This document shows positions 24,597 to 33,693 of a DNA stretch of 64,000 bases, piece after piece. The first letter of the stretch is position 1, and each line of letters opens with the position of its first letter. Origin of the DNA: Zhenpiania hominis (GTDB lineage: Bacteria > Bacillota > Clostridia > Peptostreptococcales > Anaerovoracaceae); assembly GCF_014333425.1 (NCBI RefSeq), contig NZ_JACRYT010000009.1:1-64000 (forward strand), given 5' to 3'. The position numbers were made by a program, and so were the translations under genes. The notes beneath the pieces are model-generated. The model had not been told where the DNA came from and did not search any database. It saw nothing but the letters and a program-made list of their open reading frames with translations.

Positions 24597-25601
24597 TTAT
24601 ACTCTTACAATATTATATCCCGCTGACTTGAGCATCCGATTCATAACGGCAAAACCTACGCCATCCGTATCGCTTAAGGCTCCGGCCAGAATCAGATCCA
24701 CATCCTCCCGGTCCAGATCCCGCAGCCGCGCGAAGAAATCATGGGCAGCTTCAATAAACGCCTTTTCTTCAAAGAGGATAACCCCTACTTTATTTCCCAT
24801 ACGTTCATTTAACCCGCGCAGCCGTTCAATCTCCGCCTTTACCTTGTCTCTGCCGCCTTCAATAACGATCATATCCGCCTTCGGCGCGTAATGCCGGTAT
24901 TTCATTCCCGGTGATTTGGGCTTGAATTCTTCATCATTCACATCTCTTGGACGATTAATATAAAGGGCGGGGTCGACTGCGACTTTCTTGCCAATAGCCG
25001 CTTCTATGCTTTCCGGCGTGATAATTCCCGGCCTTAAAATGGTCGGTGTTTCGCCGCTTACATCCAGAACCGTAGATTCGATTCCTACCCGGCAGTCCGG
25101 TCCCTGAATAATCGCGTCCACTTTTCCCTTCAGATCTTCAATCACGTCAACCGCTCTGGTCGGACTGGGCTTTCCGGAAAGATTGGCGCTGGGCGCCGCA
25201 ATCGGACACCCCGACCAGTTGATTAGATCCAGCGCGATGGGGCTGTCCGGCATACGCACACCTACCGTATCAAGCCCGCCTGTCGTCCGATCCGGCACCG
25301 ACGGCTTTCGCTTTACCACCAATGTCAGAGGGCCTGGCCAGAAATTTTCAATCAGCGTCACAATATCTGAGTTGAGTCTCGGTGTCAATTCCCCAATGTT
25401 ACTGGCTTTACCGATATGAACGATCATCGGGTTGTCGCTGGGACGTCCTTTTGCCTCGTAGACCTTTGCCACCGCCTCCGGATTCAGAGCGTCCGCTCCC
25501 AGTCCGTAAACAGTTTCTGTCGGAAAGGCCACAAGGCCTCCGTTTTTTATAATCTTCGCCGCTTCTTTGATATCTTTTTCAGTCAGTAATTTCGTGTCCA
25601 T
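24597..25601 (-). CDS. threonylcarbamoyl-AMP synthase, Sua5 type
   Basis: The 334-residue enzyme makes the L-threonylcarbamoyl-AMP used for the t6A37 tRNA modification. The YrdC domain is residues 1-205 (GGLVAFPTETVYGLGADAL, KGRPSDNPMIVHI, APSANLSGKPSPT); a C-terminal Sua5 domain follows after the linker SPGMKYRHYAPKADM. It lies between prfA and rpiB. The gene is usually called tsaC/ywlC/sua5; I leave the symbol open. Confidence 0.93.
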   Translation of the reverse strand: MDTKLLTEKDIKEAAKIIKNGGLVAFPTETVYGLGADALNPEAVAKVYEAKGRPSDNPMIVHIGKASNIGELTPRLNSDIVTLIENFWPGPLTLVVKRKPSVPDRTTGGLDTVGVRMPDSPIALDLINWSGCPIAAPSANLSGKPSPTRAVDVIEDLKGKVDAIIQGPDCRVGIESTVLDVSGETPTILRPGIITPESIEAAIGKKVAVDPALYINRPRDVNDEEFKPKSPGMKYRHYAPKADMIVIEGGRDKVKAEIERLRGLNERMGNKVGVILFEEKAFIEAAHDFFARLRDLDREDVDLILAGALSDTDGVGFAVMNRMLKSAGYNIVRV

Positions 25602-25613
25602 TTTGTCTTCCTC

Positions 25614-26675
25614 TTAGAAGTTCTTCATTTTCTCCGCCTGATCGCTTGTAATCAGACCGTCGATAATTTCATCCAGATCCCCATCCAAAATATAGTCTAA
25701 TTTATAAAGGGTTACGCCCGTTCTGTGCTCGGAAACTCTTCCCTGTGGGAAGTTGTAGGTCCGGATCCGCTCACTTCGGTCCCCGGTTCCTACCTGGCTT
25801 TTTCTCTGGGCGGAAATTTCATCTTCCTGTTCCTGCATTTTCAGATCGTAGAGCCTGGATCTCAGAACCTTGAAAGCCTTTTCCTTATTTTTGATCTGAG
25901 ATTTTTCGTCCTGGCAGGTTACCACAAGGCCCGTTGGCTCATGAGTAAGACGAACTGCCGAGTCCGTTGTATTTACGCACTGTCCTCCGTTTCCGGACGC
26001 GCGGTAAACATCCACCCGGACATCGTTCGGGTTCAGATCGATTTCTACATCATCCACTTCCGGTAGCACCGCCACTGTTGCCGCGGAAGTGTGGACTCTG
26101 CCGCTGGATTCCGTTTCCGGTACCCTCTGGACTCTGTGGGCGCCGCTTTCATATTTTAATCTGGAATACGCGCCTTTTCCCTTGATCAGCATGACGGCTT
26201 CCTTGATTCCTCCAAGGCCAGTCTCGTTTACTTCCATCAGCTCTGTTTTCCATCCTCTTCGTTCCGCGTACCGGGTATACATCCTCAGAAGATCCCCTGC
26301 GAAAAGAGCCGCTTCATCACCTCCGGTACCTGCCCGAACTTCCAGGATTACATTTTTCTCATCATTCGGATCCTTTGGAAGCAGCAGAACCTTCAGTTCT
26401 TCTTCCAGAGTTCCAATGGACTCTTCCAATTCTCCTATCTCCATCTTTGCCAGTTCCCGCAGTTCCTCATCGCCGGAGTCCAGCATTTCCTTCGCGTCGT
26501 TTAAATCATTTTTTGTCTTTTTATATTCTTTATATTTTTTGACGATAGGCTCCATATCGCTCATTTCTTTCACATACTTCTGCCAGACCGGCTGATTATT
26601 AATAATTTCAGGGTCCGACACCTTCTGTGACAGTTCTTCGTATTTTTCTAAAATGAAGTCTAATTTATCAAACAT
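25614..26675 (-). CDS. prfA: peptide chain release factor 1
   Basis: The 353-residue RF1 releases peptides at UAA and UAG. It has the GGQ loop ([14 protein letters not shown]), the RF1 recognition region and [18 protein letters not shown]. An AGGGAAACGGGAG region precedes the ATG. It heads the operon prfA-sua5-rpiB-upp-tyrS. The methylase gene prmC, which often follows prfA and modifies the GGQ glutamine, is not here. Confidence 0.97.
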   Translation of the reverse strand: MFDKLDFILEKYEELSQKVSDPEIINNQPVWQKYVKEMSDMEPIVKKYKEYKKTKNDLNDAKEMLDSGDEELRELAKMEIGELEESIGTLEEELKVLLLPKDPNDEKNVILEVRAGTGGDEAALFAGDLLRMYTRYAERRGWKTELMEVNETGLGGIKEAVMLIKGKGAYSRLKYESGAHRVQRVPETESSGRVHTSAATVAVLPEVDDVEIDLNPNDVRVDVYRASGNGGQCVNTTDSAVRLTHEPTGLVVTCQDEKSQIKNKEKAFKVLRSRLYDLKMQEQEDEISAQRKSQVGTGDRSERIRTYNFPQGRVSEHRTGVTLYKLDYILDGDLDEIIDGLITSDQAEKMKNF

Positions 26676-26878
26676 AGCAAACTCCCGTTTCCCTCCTATT
26701 TTCGGCCTCTATAGCCCCACTATTTCAACTTAATATTATAGCATGAACCCAGGGAAAAAAAAACCGAATTTTTTGCCGTTTCTTGACACTGGCGCAAAAG
26801 CTTTTTGCTGCGCCGCTACCCTCTTTTGTAATTTGAGAAAATTTCCTTTATTATCCTCGCGATTCTCTTTAAAAAAGG

Positions 26879-26937
26879 TTAATTTTTTTCTTAACAATGT
26901 GTTATAATAGGGCTTAGCCGCAATGGAACAAGCGGCT
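26879..26937 (+). promoter_or_regulatory. fprA promoter and 5' leader hairpin
   Basis: TATAAT at 26903-26908 has a weak TTAATT 18 bases upstream. Downstream, AGCCGC (26916-26921) and GCGGCT (26932-26937) can form a hairpin near the transcript 5' end, which may stabilise the mRNA. No known riboswitch is recognised. Confidence 0.5.
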
Positions 26938-26986
26938 CACTAAAAAACTTATAACCGTAAAGCGCAAGAAAAGGAGTACATAAAAA

Positions 26987-28141
26987 ATGGAGATTACAAA
27001 AGATATCAAATATATCGGGGTGAACGATCATGACATCGATCTGTTCGAGGGGCAATATGTCGTTCCCAATGGAATGTCATACAATTCTTATCTGGTTCTG
27101 GATGAGAAAGTAGCAGTATTCGATACAGTCGATCAGCACTTCGGGCCAGAATGGATGGAAAATCTTAAGTCCGAACTGGGATCCCGCAAGCCGGATTATC
27201 TGATCGTTCAGCATATGGAACCGGATCATTCCGCCAATATCGCCGCGTTCATGGATGTGTATCCGGATGCGGTAATCGTTTCCAGCGCGAAATCTTTTTC
27301 CATGATCAAACAGTTTTTTGGCAAAGATTTCGCCGACAATCAGATGGTAGTAAAAGAAGGAGATACTCTGACTCTCGGTCAGCACACGCTGACTTTTATC
27401 GGCGCGCCGATGGTTCACTGGCCGGAAGTAATCGTTACCTATGATAATTATGACAAGGTATTATTCTCCGCGGACGGATTCGGCAAGTTCGGAGCTCTCG
27501 ACGCGGAAGAAGACTGGGCCTGCGAAGCACGCCGCTATTATATCGGAATTGTCGGCAAATATGGCCCGTATGTGCAGAAGCTTCTGGCCAAAGCCGCGGA
27601 TCTGGACATTCAGATGATTTGCCCGCTTCACGGACCTGTTTTAAAAGAAAATCTGGATTATTACGTGGGTCTGTATAATACCTGGTCCTCCTACGAGGTG
27701 GAAACCGAAGGCGTTGTCATCGCGTACACATCCGTATATGGAAACACAAAGAAAGCAGTGGAGCTTTTAGCGGATAAGCTGCGTGAAAAAGGCTGTCCGA
27801 AAGTAGTTGTGGATGATCTGGCCCGCTGCGATATGGCGGAAGCTGTGGAAGACGCGTTCCGCTATGGCAAGCTGGTTCTCGCGACGACTACCTATAATGG
27901 AGAAATTTTCCCGTTTATGCGTGAATTTATTAACCATCTTACCGAGCGCAATTATCAGAAGCGGACTGTCGGCATGATCGAAAACGGCTCCTGGGGTCCG
28001 GTTGCCGCGAAAGTAATGAAAAAGATGCTGGAAGGAAGCAAGGATTTGAATTACACGGAAACGACCGTAACCATTAAGTCCGCTTTGAATGAAGCCAGCG
28101 CTGCCGCGGTAGACGCTCTTGCGGATGAGCTTTGCCGCTGA
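26987..28141 (+). CDS. fprA: A-type flavodiiron protein
   Basis: The 384-residue protein reduces oxygen to water (or nitric oxide to nitrous oxide) in anaerobes. The metallo-beta-lactamase domain (1-245) carries the diiron ligands: HMEPDH (about 79-84), His in MVHWPE (about 146), Asp in FSADGFG (about 165) and His in PLHGPV (about 226). The flavodoxin domain (about 253-384) starts VVIAYTSVYGNTKKAVELL. AAGGAG precedes the ATG. It is monocistronic, with its own promoter and terminator, and needs a rubredoxin or similar donor encoded elsewhere. Confidence 0.95.
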   Translation: MEITKDIKYIGVNDHDIDLFEGQYVVPNGMSYNSYLVLDEKVAVFDTVDQHFGPEWMENLKSELGSRKPDYLIVQHMEPDHSANIAAFMDVYPDAVIVSSAKSFSMIKQFFGKDFADNQMVVKEGDTLTLGQHTLTFIGAPMVHWPEVIVTYDNYDKVLFSADGFGKFGALDAEEDWACEARRYYIGIVGKYGPYVQKLLAKAADLDIQMICPLHGPVLKENLDYYVGLYNTWSSYEVETEGVVIAYTSVYGNTKKAVELLADKLREKGCPKVVVDDLARCDMAEAVEDAFRYGKLVLATTTYNGEIFPFMREFINHLTERNYQKRTVGMIENGSWGPVAAKVMKKMLEGSKDLNYTETTVTIKSALNEASAAAVDALADELCR

Positions 28142-28175
28142 AAGTCTGCAGCAGTTTAAACAGTCTCGATAGAAA

Positions 28176-28204
28176 AGAGCCGGTATTGCTCCGGCTCTTT
28201 TTGC
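28176..28204 (+). terminator. fprA terminator
   Basis: AGAGCCGG (28176-28183) and CCGGCTCT (28191-28198) with a seven-base loop are followed by TTTTT. Confidence 0.85.
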
Positions 28205-28228
28205 GTATTTTCTCAGTTTCTGTTTCTG

Positions 28229-28588
28229 CTATTTCAACTCATTTTCCTGTAGCTTTTTATAGTCTTCTCCCCAATTCTTCATCGCGTCCAGCACGGGTTT
28301 CAGGCTGTACCCCAGTTCTGTCAGGCTGTATTCCACCCGAGGAGGAACTTCCGCGTAGACTTTTCTGCATACAAGCCCCTGCTCTTCCATATCCCGAAGC
28401 TGCGCGGTCAGTACTTTCTGGGATACATCTCCCACTGACCTCTTCAGTTCGCCAAACCGTTTCATTCCTGGAAGAAGATCTCTCAAAATCAGGACTTTCC
28501 ATTTACTGCTGATGAGCATCAACGTTGTTTCCACCGGGCACGCGGGAAGATCGCCTGCGGGAATTCCGGTTGTCTTTTTCTGCTCCAT
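28229..28588 (-). CDS. HxlR-family transcriptional regulator
   Basis: The 119-residue winged-helix protein has the HxlR/MarR-like layout: CPVETTLMLISSKWKVLILR near the start (conserved Cys16 often redox sensitive), the recognition helix VSQKVLTAQLRDMEEQGLV and the wing VPPRVEYSLTELGYSL. Members sense aldehydes, quinones or disulfide stress. It converges with fprA and is divergent from the small gene at 29036, either of which could be a target; this is inference. Confidence 0.9.
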   Translation of the reverse strand: MEQKKTTGIPAGDLPACPVETTLMLISSKWKVLILRDLLPGMKRFGELKRSVGDVSQKVLTAQLRDMEEQGLVCRKVYAEVPPRVEYSLTELGYSLKPVLDAMKNWGEDYKKLQENELK

Positions 28589-28629
28589 CCGTTCCTTCTT
28601 TTCTGCTGCGCCATTTATTTTATAGAAGT

Positions 28630-28658
28630 ATTATACTTGGCCTGCTGAAAAGAAGCAA
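28630..28658 (-). promoter_or_regulatory. promoter of the HxlR regulator
   Basis: On the minus strand TTGCTT (28658-28653) and TATAAT (28635-28630) are 17 bases apart, about 40 bases before the HxlR start codon. Confidence 0.6.
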
Positions 28659-28709
28659 GAGGGCTCTGGCGGCCCGGCGCCCTTGATTGCCAGCTCTGTC
28701 CGAAAATCT

Positions 28710-28807
28710 GCGCCGCGCGAACAAAAGGCCAAAATTTCCAAGCAAAGGACGCGCCGCGCGAACAAAGCCTTAAAAAATTCAAAGGGAAGGCGGCATCCGC
28801 GAACAAA
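28710..28807. repeat. degenerate 41-base tandem repeat
   Basis: CGCGAACAAA occurs at 28716, 28757 and 28798, exactly 41 bases apart each time. The first two copies share the longer block GCGCCGCGCGAACAAA (28710 and 28751); the rest of each unit is A-rich and diverged. On the minus strand the array is openly readable as about 60 codons, but without a ribosome site. Confidence 0.6.
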
Positions 28808-29035
28808 TCACTGAAAAGAAGAAGATATCCGCGTTTTTAAACGGAAAAGTCTTCATTTCCCTGGTTTATTCCTAAATAGCTTGGTGGGAACTCCCAATTT
28901 CGCAATTTTATTTCTAAAAGTCTGGAAATGTTCGCGCTTGTCACCAGTCTAGCCCAGCAGCCATTCCGGGGAATAAGATTCGAAAAACAGCGAACACTAG
29001 TCCTACAAAGATTTATAAGGAAAGGAATTGAAAAA

Positions 29036-29185
29036 ATGAAAGAAAAGCTGGATAAAGCGTTCCGCACCTTCCCTCTGGAAAGCACCGAAAAGGCGGATTC
29101 TGAAACAAAGATCCCCCGTGTGCCCTGTCCTTCTCTGGAAGATGTGGAAGCGGCCAAAGAATGGGTTGACTTTAAAGAAATGTAA
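29036..29185 (+). CDS. DUF3787-like small protein (spore-surface family)
   Basis: The 49-residue protein MKEKLDKAFRTFPLESTEKA... ends PSLEDVEAAKEWVDFKEM. The motif P-S-x-x-x-V-x-x-AKEWVD is the mark of DUF3787 proteins, a Clostridia family with a member described as a spore surface protein in Clostridioides difficile. The ATG at 29036 has AAGGAAAGGAATTG upstream; the longer frame to 28928 has no ribosome site. It suggests a spore former, though this single gene is weak evidence. Confidence 0.65.
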   Translation: MKEKLDKAFRTFPLESTEKADSETKIPRVPCPSLEDVEAAKEWVDFKEM

Positions 29186-29188
29186 ACC

Positions 29189-29206
29189 GGCGGGCCTCAG
29201 CCCGCC
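29189..29206. terminator. short GC hairpin between convergent genes
   Basis: GGCGGGC (29189-29195) and GCCCGCC (29200-29206) form a perfect stem with a four-base loop, followed by TTTACAGTTT. It probably ends the small plus-strand gene. Confidence 0.55.
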
Positions 29207-29207
29207 T

Positions 29208-29522
29208 TTACAGTTTATCGTACTTTTCGCTTTTTCCCCGGCAGCTTTCCACCGGATACTTCTTTGCGTTTTTCTCGATTTTCCGCATCATCTCCTTTTT
29301 CATATCCAGGCCGGCTTTGTCCGCCAGCATCAGGCAGTACAGCATCACGTCCGCGATCTCATCGCTCAGAGCCTCCCGATCGTACCGGCTGTCCCACTGA
29401 AAGCATTCCAGCAGTTCCCCCGCTTCAATGGCGATGGATTTCGCCAGGTTTTCCGGCGTGTGAAACGGCTCCCAGTCTCTTTCCTCGTTGAACTTCCGCA
29501 GCGCTTCTGTAATTTCTTTCAT
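29208..29522 (-). CDS. MazG-like nucleotide pyrophosphohydrolase (RS21-C6 type)
   Basis: The 104-residue all-alpha NTP pyrophosphatase has the metal-binding motif EAGELLECFQW (around 33-43) and DEIADVMLYCLMLADK (around 54-69), as in dCTPase/RS21-C6 proteins. It hydrolyses non-canonical or surplus nucleoside triphosphates. An AAGGAG site is present. It is a single gene converging on the DUF3787-like gene; a second MazG-type protein is at 58746. Confidence 0.88.
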   Translation of the reverse strand: MKEITEALRKFNEERDWEPFHTPENLAKSIAIEAGELLECFQWDSRYDREALSDEIADVMLYCLMLADKAGLDMKKEMMRKIEKNAKKYPVESCRGKSEKYDKL

Positions 29523-29751
29523 ATTTTTATATCTCCTTCATGCAGCAGTATCCACCACATTATACCGCTAAAAAACAAGCCTTACAATTTCTTGTCTTCA
29601 TTTTTTTGCACAAAGGCTTTGAATCCGCTTTCTATCTAATGGTTTCCTTGTATTCCCTTTCTAAAAATGCTATACTGTAGACGTATTTTTTCAGCTAACA
29701 AATTGAAACCAGATAAAATTCAACCATTTATAAGGGAGGAGACTTTTATAC

Positions 29752-31188
29752 ATGCCAAATACGCAAAACTACACGAGCCCTTTATCGGAGCGGTACCCCA
29801 GCAAAGAGATGAAATACCTCTTTTCTCCGGAAATGAAATTCCGGACCTGGAGAAAACTCTGGATCGCTCTTGCGGAAACGGAAAAAGATCTTGGGCTTGA
29901 TATCTCACAGGAACAGATCGACGAATTAAAAGCGAACGCGGAAAATATCAATTACGATGTGGCAAAAGAGCGGGAGGCTGTTGTCCGCCACGATGTCATG
30001 TCCCACGTATACGCCTATGGCGTTCAGTGTCCGAAATCCAAGGGAATCATTCATCTGGGCGCGACATCCTGTTATGTCGGAGATAATACGGATCTGATCA
30101 TCATGACGGAAGGCCTGAAGCTCATCCGTAGCAAGCTGATCAATGTCATCGCCCAGCTTGCCGATTTCGCGGATAAATACAAAACACTCCCGACTCTGGG
30201 CTTTACCCACTTCCAGCCGGCACAGCCGACAACGGTCGGAAAAAGAGCCACGCTGTGGCTGCAGGATCTGCTCATGGATCTTGACGATCTGCAGCATCTC
30301 CTTGATACCATGAAGCTTTTGGGTTCCAAGGGAACCACCGGCACGCAGGCCAGCTTCCTGGAATTATTCGACGGGGATCGGGAAAAGGTAAAACAGTTGG
30401 ATCAGAAAATCGCGGAGAAGATGGGATACAGCGGATGTTACGCGGTATCCGGCCAGACCTATTCCAGAAAAGTGGACAGCCGCGTACTGAACGTACTGTC
30501 CGGTATCGCTCAGAGCGCCCACAAATTCTCCAACGATATCCGCCTGCTGCAGCACTTAAAGGAGGTGGAAGAGCCCTTTGAGAAAAACCAGATCGGTTCT
30601 TCCGCCATGGCATACAAGCGCAATCCGATGCGGAGTGAACGAATCGCCGCGCTGGCCAACTATGTAATGTCTGACGCCATGAATCCGGCTCTCACCGCGG
30701 CGACCCAGTGGTTTGAGCGGACGCTGGATGACTCCGCCAACAAGCGGCTGAGCATGTCCGAAGGCTTCCTGGCGGTTGACGGAATCCTGGAATTATATCT
30801 GAATGTGGCTTCCGGCCTGGTGGTTTATCCAAAGGTCATCGAATCACGTCTGATGAGCGAGCTGCCTTTCATGTCCACAGAAAATATCCTGATGGACGCG
30901 GTAAAGGCCGGCGGAGATCGTCAGGAGCTGCACGAACGGATCCGGACTCATTCCATGGCCGCCGGCAAACGGGTCAAAGAGGAAGGCTTGGAAAATGACC
31001 TTCTCGATCGGATTGCCGCCGATCCGGCATTCAATATGACAAAAGAACAGCTGCTTTCTCTGATGAAACCGGAAAACTTCGTAGGCTGCGCTCCAGCTCA
31101 GACCGAAGAATTCCTGCGGCAGGAGGTTGCGCCTGTTCTTGAGCAAAATAAGGAACTGCTCGGCATTACAGCTGAGATCAACGTATAA
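29752..31188 (+). CDS. purB: adenylosuccinate lyase
   Basis: The 478-residue enzyme acts twice in purine synthesis, splitting SAICAR and adenylosuccinate. The family signature SSAMAYKRNPMRSE (around 283-296), the catalytic His in LGATSCYVGDNTD and GTTGTQASF are present. GGGAGGAG lies upstream. It is followed 16 bases later by purA, so both AMP-branch enzymes are made together. Confidence 0.96.
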   Translation: MPNTQNYTSPLSERYPSKEMKYLFSPEMKFRTWRKLWIALAETEKDLGLDISQEQIDELKANAENINYDVAKEREAVVRHDVMSHVYAYGVQCPKSKGIIHLGATSCYVGDNTDLIIMTEGLKLIRSKLINVIAQLADFADKYKTLPTLGFTHFQPAQPTTVGKRATLWLQDLLMDLDDLQHLLDTMKLLGSKGTTGTQASFLELFDGDREKVKQLDQKIAEKMGYSGCYAVSGQTYSRKVDSRVLNVLSGIAQSAHKFSNDIRLLQHLKEVEEPFEKNQIGSSAMAYKRNPMRSERIAALANYVMSDAMNPALTAATQWFERTLDDSANKRLSMSEGFLAVDGILELYLNVASGLVVYPKVIESRLMSELPFMSTENILMDAVKAGGDRQELHERIRTHSMAAGKRVKEEGLENDLLDRIAADPAFNMTKEQLLSLMKPENFVGCAPAQTEEFLRQEVAPVLEQNKELLGITAEINV

Positions 31189-31204
31189 AAGGAGAGAAAA
31201 TCAG

Positions 31205-32494
31205 ATGGTAAAAGCAATAGTCGGCGCCAACTGGGGCGACGAAGGAAAAGGAAAAATCACGGACATGCTTTCGAAGGAGTCGGATATTATTATCCGCTTT
31301 CAGGGCGGAAGCAACGCCGGTCACACGATTGTAAACGATTACGGGAAGTTCGCGCTTCATATGCTGCCTTCCGGGATCTTTTACGATCATACCACCTGTA
31401 TTCTGGGAAATGGAGTAGCCCTCAACATTCCTTACCTGTTCAAGGAGGTTAAGGAAATTACCGATCGGGGTGTTCCCGCTCCAAACTTGCTGGTTTCCGA
31501 TCGGGCGCAGGTGCTGATGCCTTATCATATCCTGTTCGACCAGTATGAAGAAGAGCGGCTGGGTGGGAAATCCTTCGGATCCACCAAGTCGGGAATCGCG
31601 CCGTTCTACTCGGACAAATACGCGAAAATCGGCATTCAGGTAAGTGAACTTTTTATGGATGAAGCGGATCTGAAGGAAAAAATTGACGGAATCTGCCAGC
31701 AGAAAAACGTAATCCTGAAGCATCTCTATCACAAGCCGGAGCTGGACGCGGAAGAGCTGCTGCGAACCCTCATCGAATACCGTGAAATTGTCCGCCCTTA
31801 TGTATGCAATGTTTCCGCTTATCTGTACAAAGCCATTAAGGAAGGAAAGCGCATCCTTCTGGAAGGCCAGCTGGGCGCGCTGAAAGATCCGGATCACGGA
31901 ATTTATCCAATGGTAACGTCTTCCTCCACACTGGCCGGCTATGGCGCGGTGGGAGCAGGGATTCCGCCTTACGAAATCACGGAGGTTATGACGGTTGTAA
32001 AAGCGTATTCCAGCGCGGTAGGCGCGGGAGCCTTTGTCAGCGAGCTGTTTGGAGAAGAAGCTGAAGAGCTTAGAAAGCGCGGAGGCGACGGCGGTGAGTA
32101 CGGCGCTACAACCGGGCGTCCGAGACGGGTCGGCTGGTTTGACGCAGTCGCCACAAGATACGGCTGCCGTATCCAGGGCGCCACGGAAGTCGCCCTGACG
32201 GTTCTGGATCCTCTGGGGTACCTGGAAGAGATTCCGATCTGTGTCGGATATGAAATCGATGGAGAAGTCACCTCAGAATTTCCTCACACAACGGATCTGT
32301 ACCGGGCAAAACCGGTGCTGAAAAAACTCCCGGGCTGGAAGTCCGATATCCGCGGAATCCGGAAATTTGAGGATCTGCCGAAAGAATGCCAGAATTACGT
32401 CAATGAAATTGAAAAGGAAATTGGATTTCCGATTACTTATGTTTCAAATGGTCCCGGCAGAGACGATATCATAAAACGCGAACCTCAGCTCTAA
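31205..32494 (+). CDS. purA: adenylosuccinate synthase
   Basis: The 429-residue enzyme joins IMP and aspartate with GTP. The ATG at 31205 gives MVKAIVGANWGDEGKGK with the catalytic Asp and P-loop; QGGSNAGHT, GSTKSGIAP and TTGRPRRVGWFD are all in place. An in-frame ATG at 31127 lies within purB and is not used. The stop codon lies in the loop of an 11-pair hairpin (32480-32506). alr follows. Confidence 0.97.
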   Translation: MVKAIVGANWGDEGKGKITDMLSKESDIIIRFQGGSNAGHTIVNDYGKFALHMLPSGIFYDHTTCILGNGVALNIPYLFKEVKEITDRGVPAPNLLVSDRAQVLMPYHILFDQYEEERLGGKSFGSTKSGIAPFYSDKYAKIGIQVSELFMDEADLKEKIDGICQQKNVILKHLYHKPELDAEELLRTLIEYREIVRPYVCNVSAYLYKAIKEGKRILLEGQLGALKDPDHGIYPMVTSSSTLAGYGAVGAGIPPYEITEVMTVVKAYSSAVGAGAFVSELFGEEAEELRKRGGDGGEYGATTGRPRRVGWFDAVATRYGCRIQGATEVALTVLDPLGYLEEIPICVGYEIDGEVTSEFPHTTDLYRAKPVLKKLPGWKSDIRGIRKFEDLPKECQNYVNEIEKEIGFPITYVSNGPGRDDIIKREPQL

Positions 32495-32506
32495 CAGCTG
32501 AGGTTC
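32480..32506 (+). other. hairpin enclosing the purA stop codon
   Basis: GAACCTCAGCT (32480-32490) and AGCTGAGGTTC (32496-32506) are perfectly complementary around a five-base loop that contains TAA. No T-run follows, so it may be an mRNA processing or stability element between purA and alr. Confidence 0.5.
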
Positions 32507-32542
32507 CGGCCACTTTACATTTTGTTCAGGAGAGTCACGAAG

Positions 32543-33679
32543 ATGTACAAAGAAGCGATTCGTCCCGCATGGGCAGAAATCAGTCTGGGAAACCTTGACT
32601 ATAATATAAAAAATATTATTAAAAAAGTCGGCCGTGACGTGGAGGTTATCGGCGTTATCAAGGCAGACGGCTACGGGCACGGCAGTGTCCGGGTCGCCGA
32701 AGTTTTGAGAAAAAACGGCGTAAAGACTTTCGCTGTGGCAACCTTATCGGAAGTCATCGCGCTGCGTGAAGGCGGTATTACGGAAGAGATTATCATGCTG
32801 GGTCTGACGCCGGATCTGTACGCGGATACGATTATCCAGTATGATATTACACCCGTTGTCTGCAGCCTTTCCAACGCGGCCGCCATTTCCCGCGCCGCGG
32901 AAACCAGCGGAAAGATCATAAAGGGTTTTGTCGCCATTGACACCGGAATGGGACGAATCGGTTACCAGACAGAGGATCCGGTCGCGATTCCGGAAATTCT
33001 GCGGATGGAAACACTTCCCGGATTTCAGGTAAAAGGCATTTTTTCTCATTTCGCGACCGCTGACGCGGCGGACAAAACATACGCGAAAGAGCAGGAGAAG
33101 AAATATAACCGTTTTTGTGAAAAGCTGACGGCAGCCGGAGGAAAAATTCCGATGCGCACTTTCGCCAACAGCGCCGCGGTCATGGAACTTCCTTCCGTTC
33201 ATTTTGACGCGGTTCGTCCGGGAATTATTCTGTACGGCTGTTATCCCAGCGCGGAAGTAGATAAAGGCCAGCTTGATCTAAAGCCGGCCATGTCCGTAAA
33301 GGCCAATATCATACATCTGAAAAAAGTTCCCGCGGGCAGCACCATCAGCTATGGAAGGAAGTTTACCGCTTCCCGGGAAAGCCTGATCGCCACACTGGCG
33401 TTAGGATACGCGGACGGTTATCCACGCCCCTATTCTTTGGTCGGGCGTGTAATCGTCAACGGACAGTTCGCTCCCATCGCGGGGAATATCTGCATGGATC
33501 AGTGCATGATCGATGTGACCGACGTGCCGGATGTAAAGGAAGGGGATGAGGTTATCATCATGGGTTCCGATGGAACCAATACAATTCTGGCCGATGAAAT
33601 CGCGGACGCTACCGGCACCATTAATTATGAAATTGTATGCGCCTTCGGGCAGCGTCTCCCGAAAATATATGTAGAATAA
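32543..33679 (+). CDS. alr: alanine racemase
   Basis: The 378-residue PLP enzyme makes D-alanine for peptidoglycan. The PLP lysine is Lys40 in VIGVIKADGYGHGS; the second catalytic base Tyr lies in LALGYADGYPRPYSLVG; the GNICMDQCMIDVTD segment is typical. The ATG at 32543 with CAGGAGAG upstream gives the standard start MYKEAIRPAWAEI. It follows purA closely and is followed by a TetR gene 14 bases on, so it is probably read from the same transcript. Confidence 0.95.
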   Translation: MYKEAIRPAWAEISLGNLDYNIKNIIKKVGRDVEVIGVIKADGYGHGSVRVAEVLRKNGVKTFAVATLSEVIALREGGITEEIIMLGLTPDLYADTIIQYDITPVVCSLSNAAAISRAAETSGKIIKGFVAIDTGMGRIGYQTEDPVAIPEILRMETLPGFQVKGIFSHFATADAADKTYAKEQEKKYNRFCEKLTAAGGKIPMRTFANSAAVMELPSVHFDAVRPGIILYGCYPSAEVDKGQLDLKPAMSVKANIIHLKKVPAGSTISYGRKFTASRESLIATLALGYADGYPRPYSLVGRVIVNGQFAPIAGNICMDQCMIDVTDVPDVKEGDEVIIMGSDGTNTILADEIADATGTINYEIVCAFGQRLPKIYVE

Positions 33680-33693
33680 TACGGAGGTTTAAA

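Noticed and set aside
28615..28806. A 63-codon minus-strand frame across the 41-base repeats
   Set aside because: No ribosome site and the sequence is explained by the repeat; it also covers the HxlR promoter.
28710..28807. Possible CRISPR array
   Set aside because: Only three short degenerate cores, with 10-base rather than 25-35-base conserved repeats, and no cas genes nearby.
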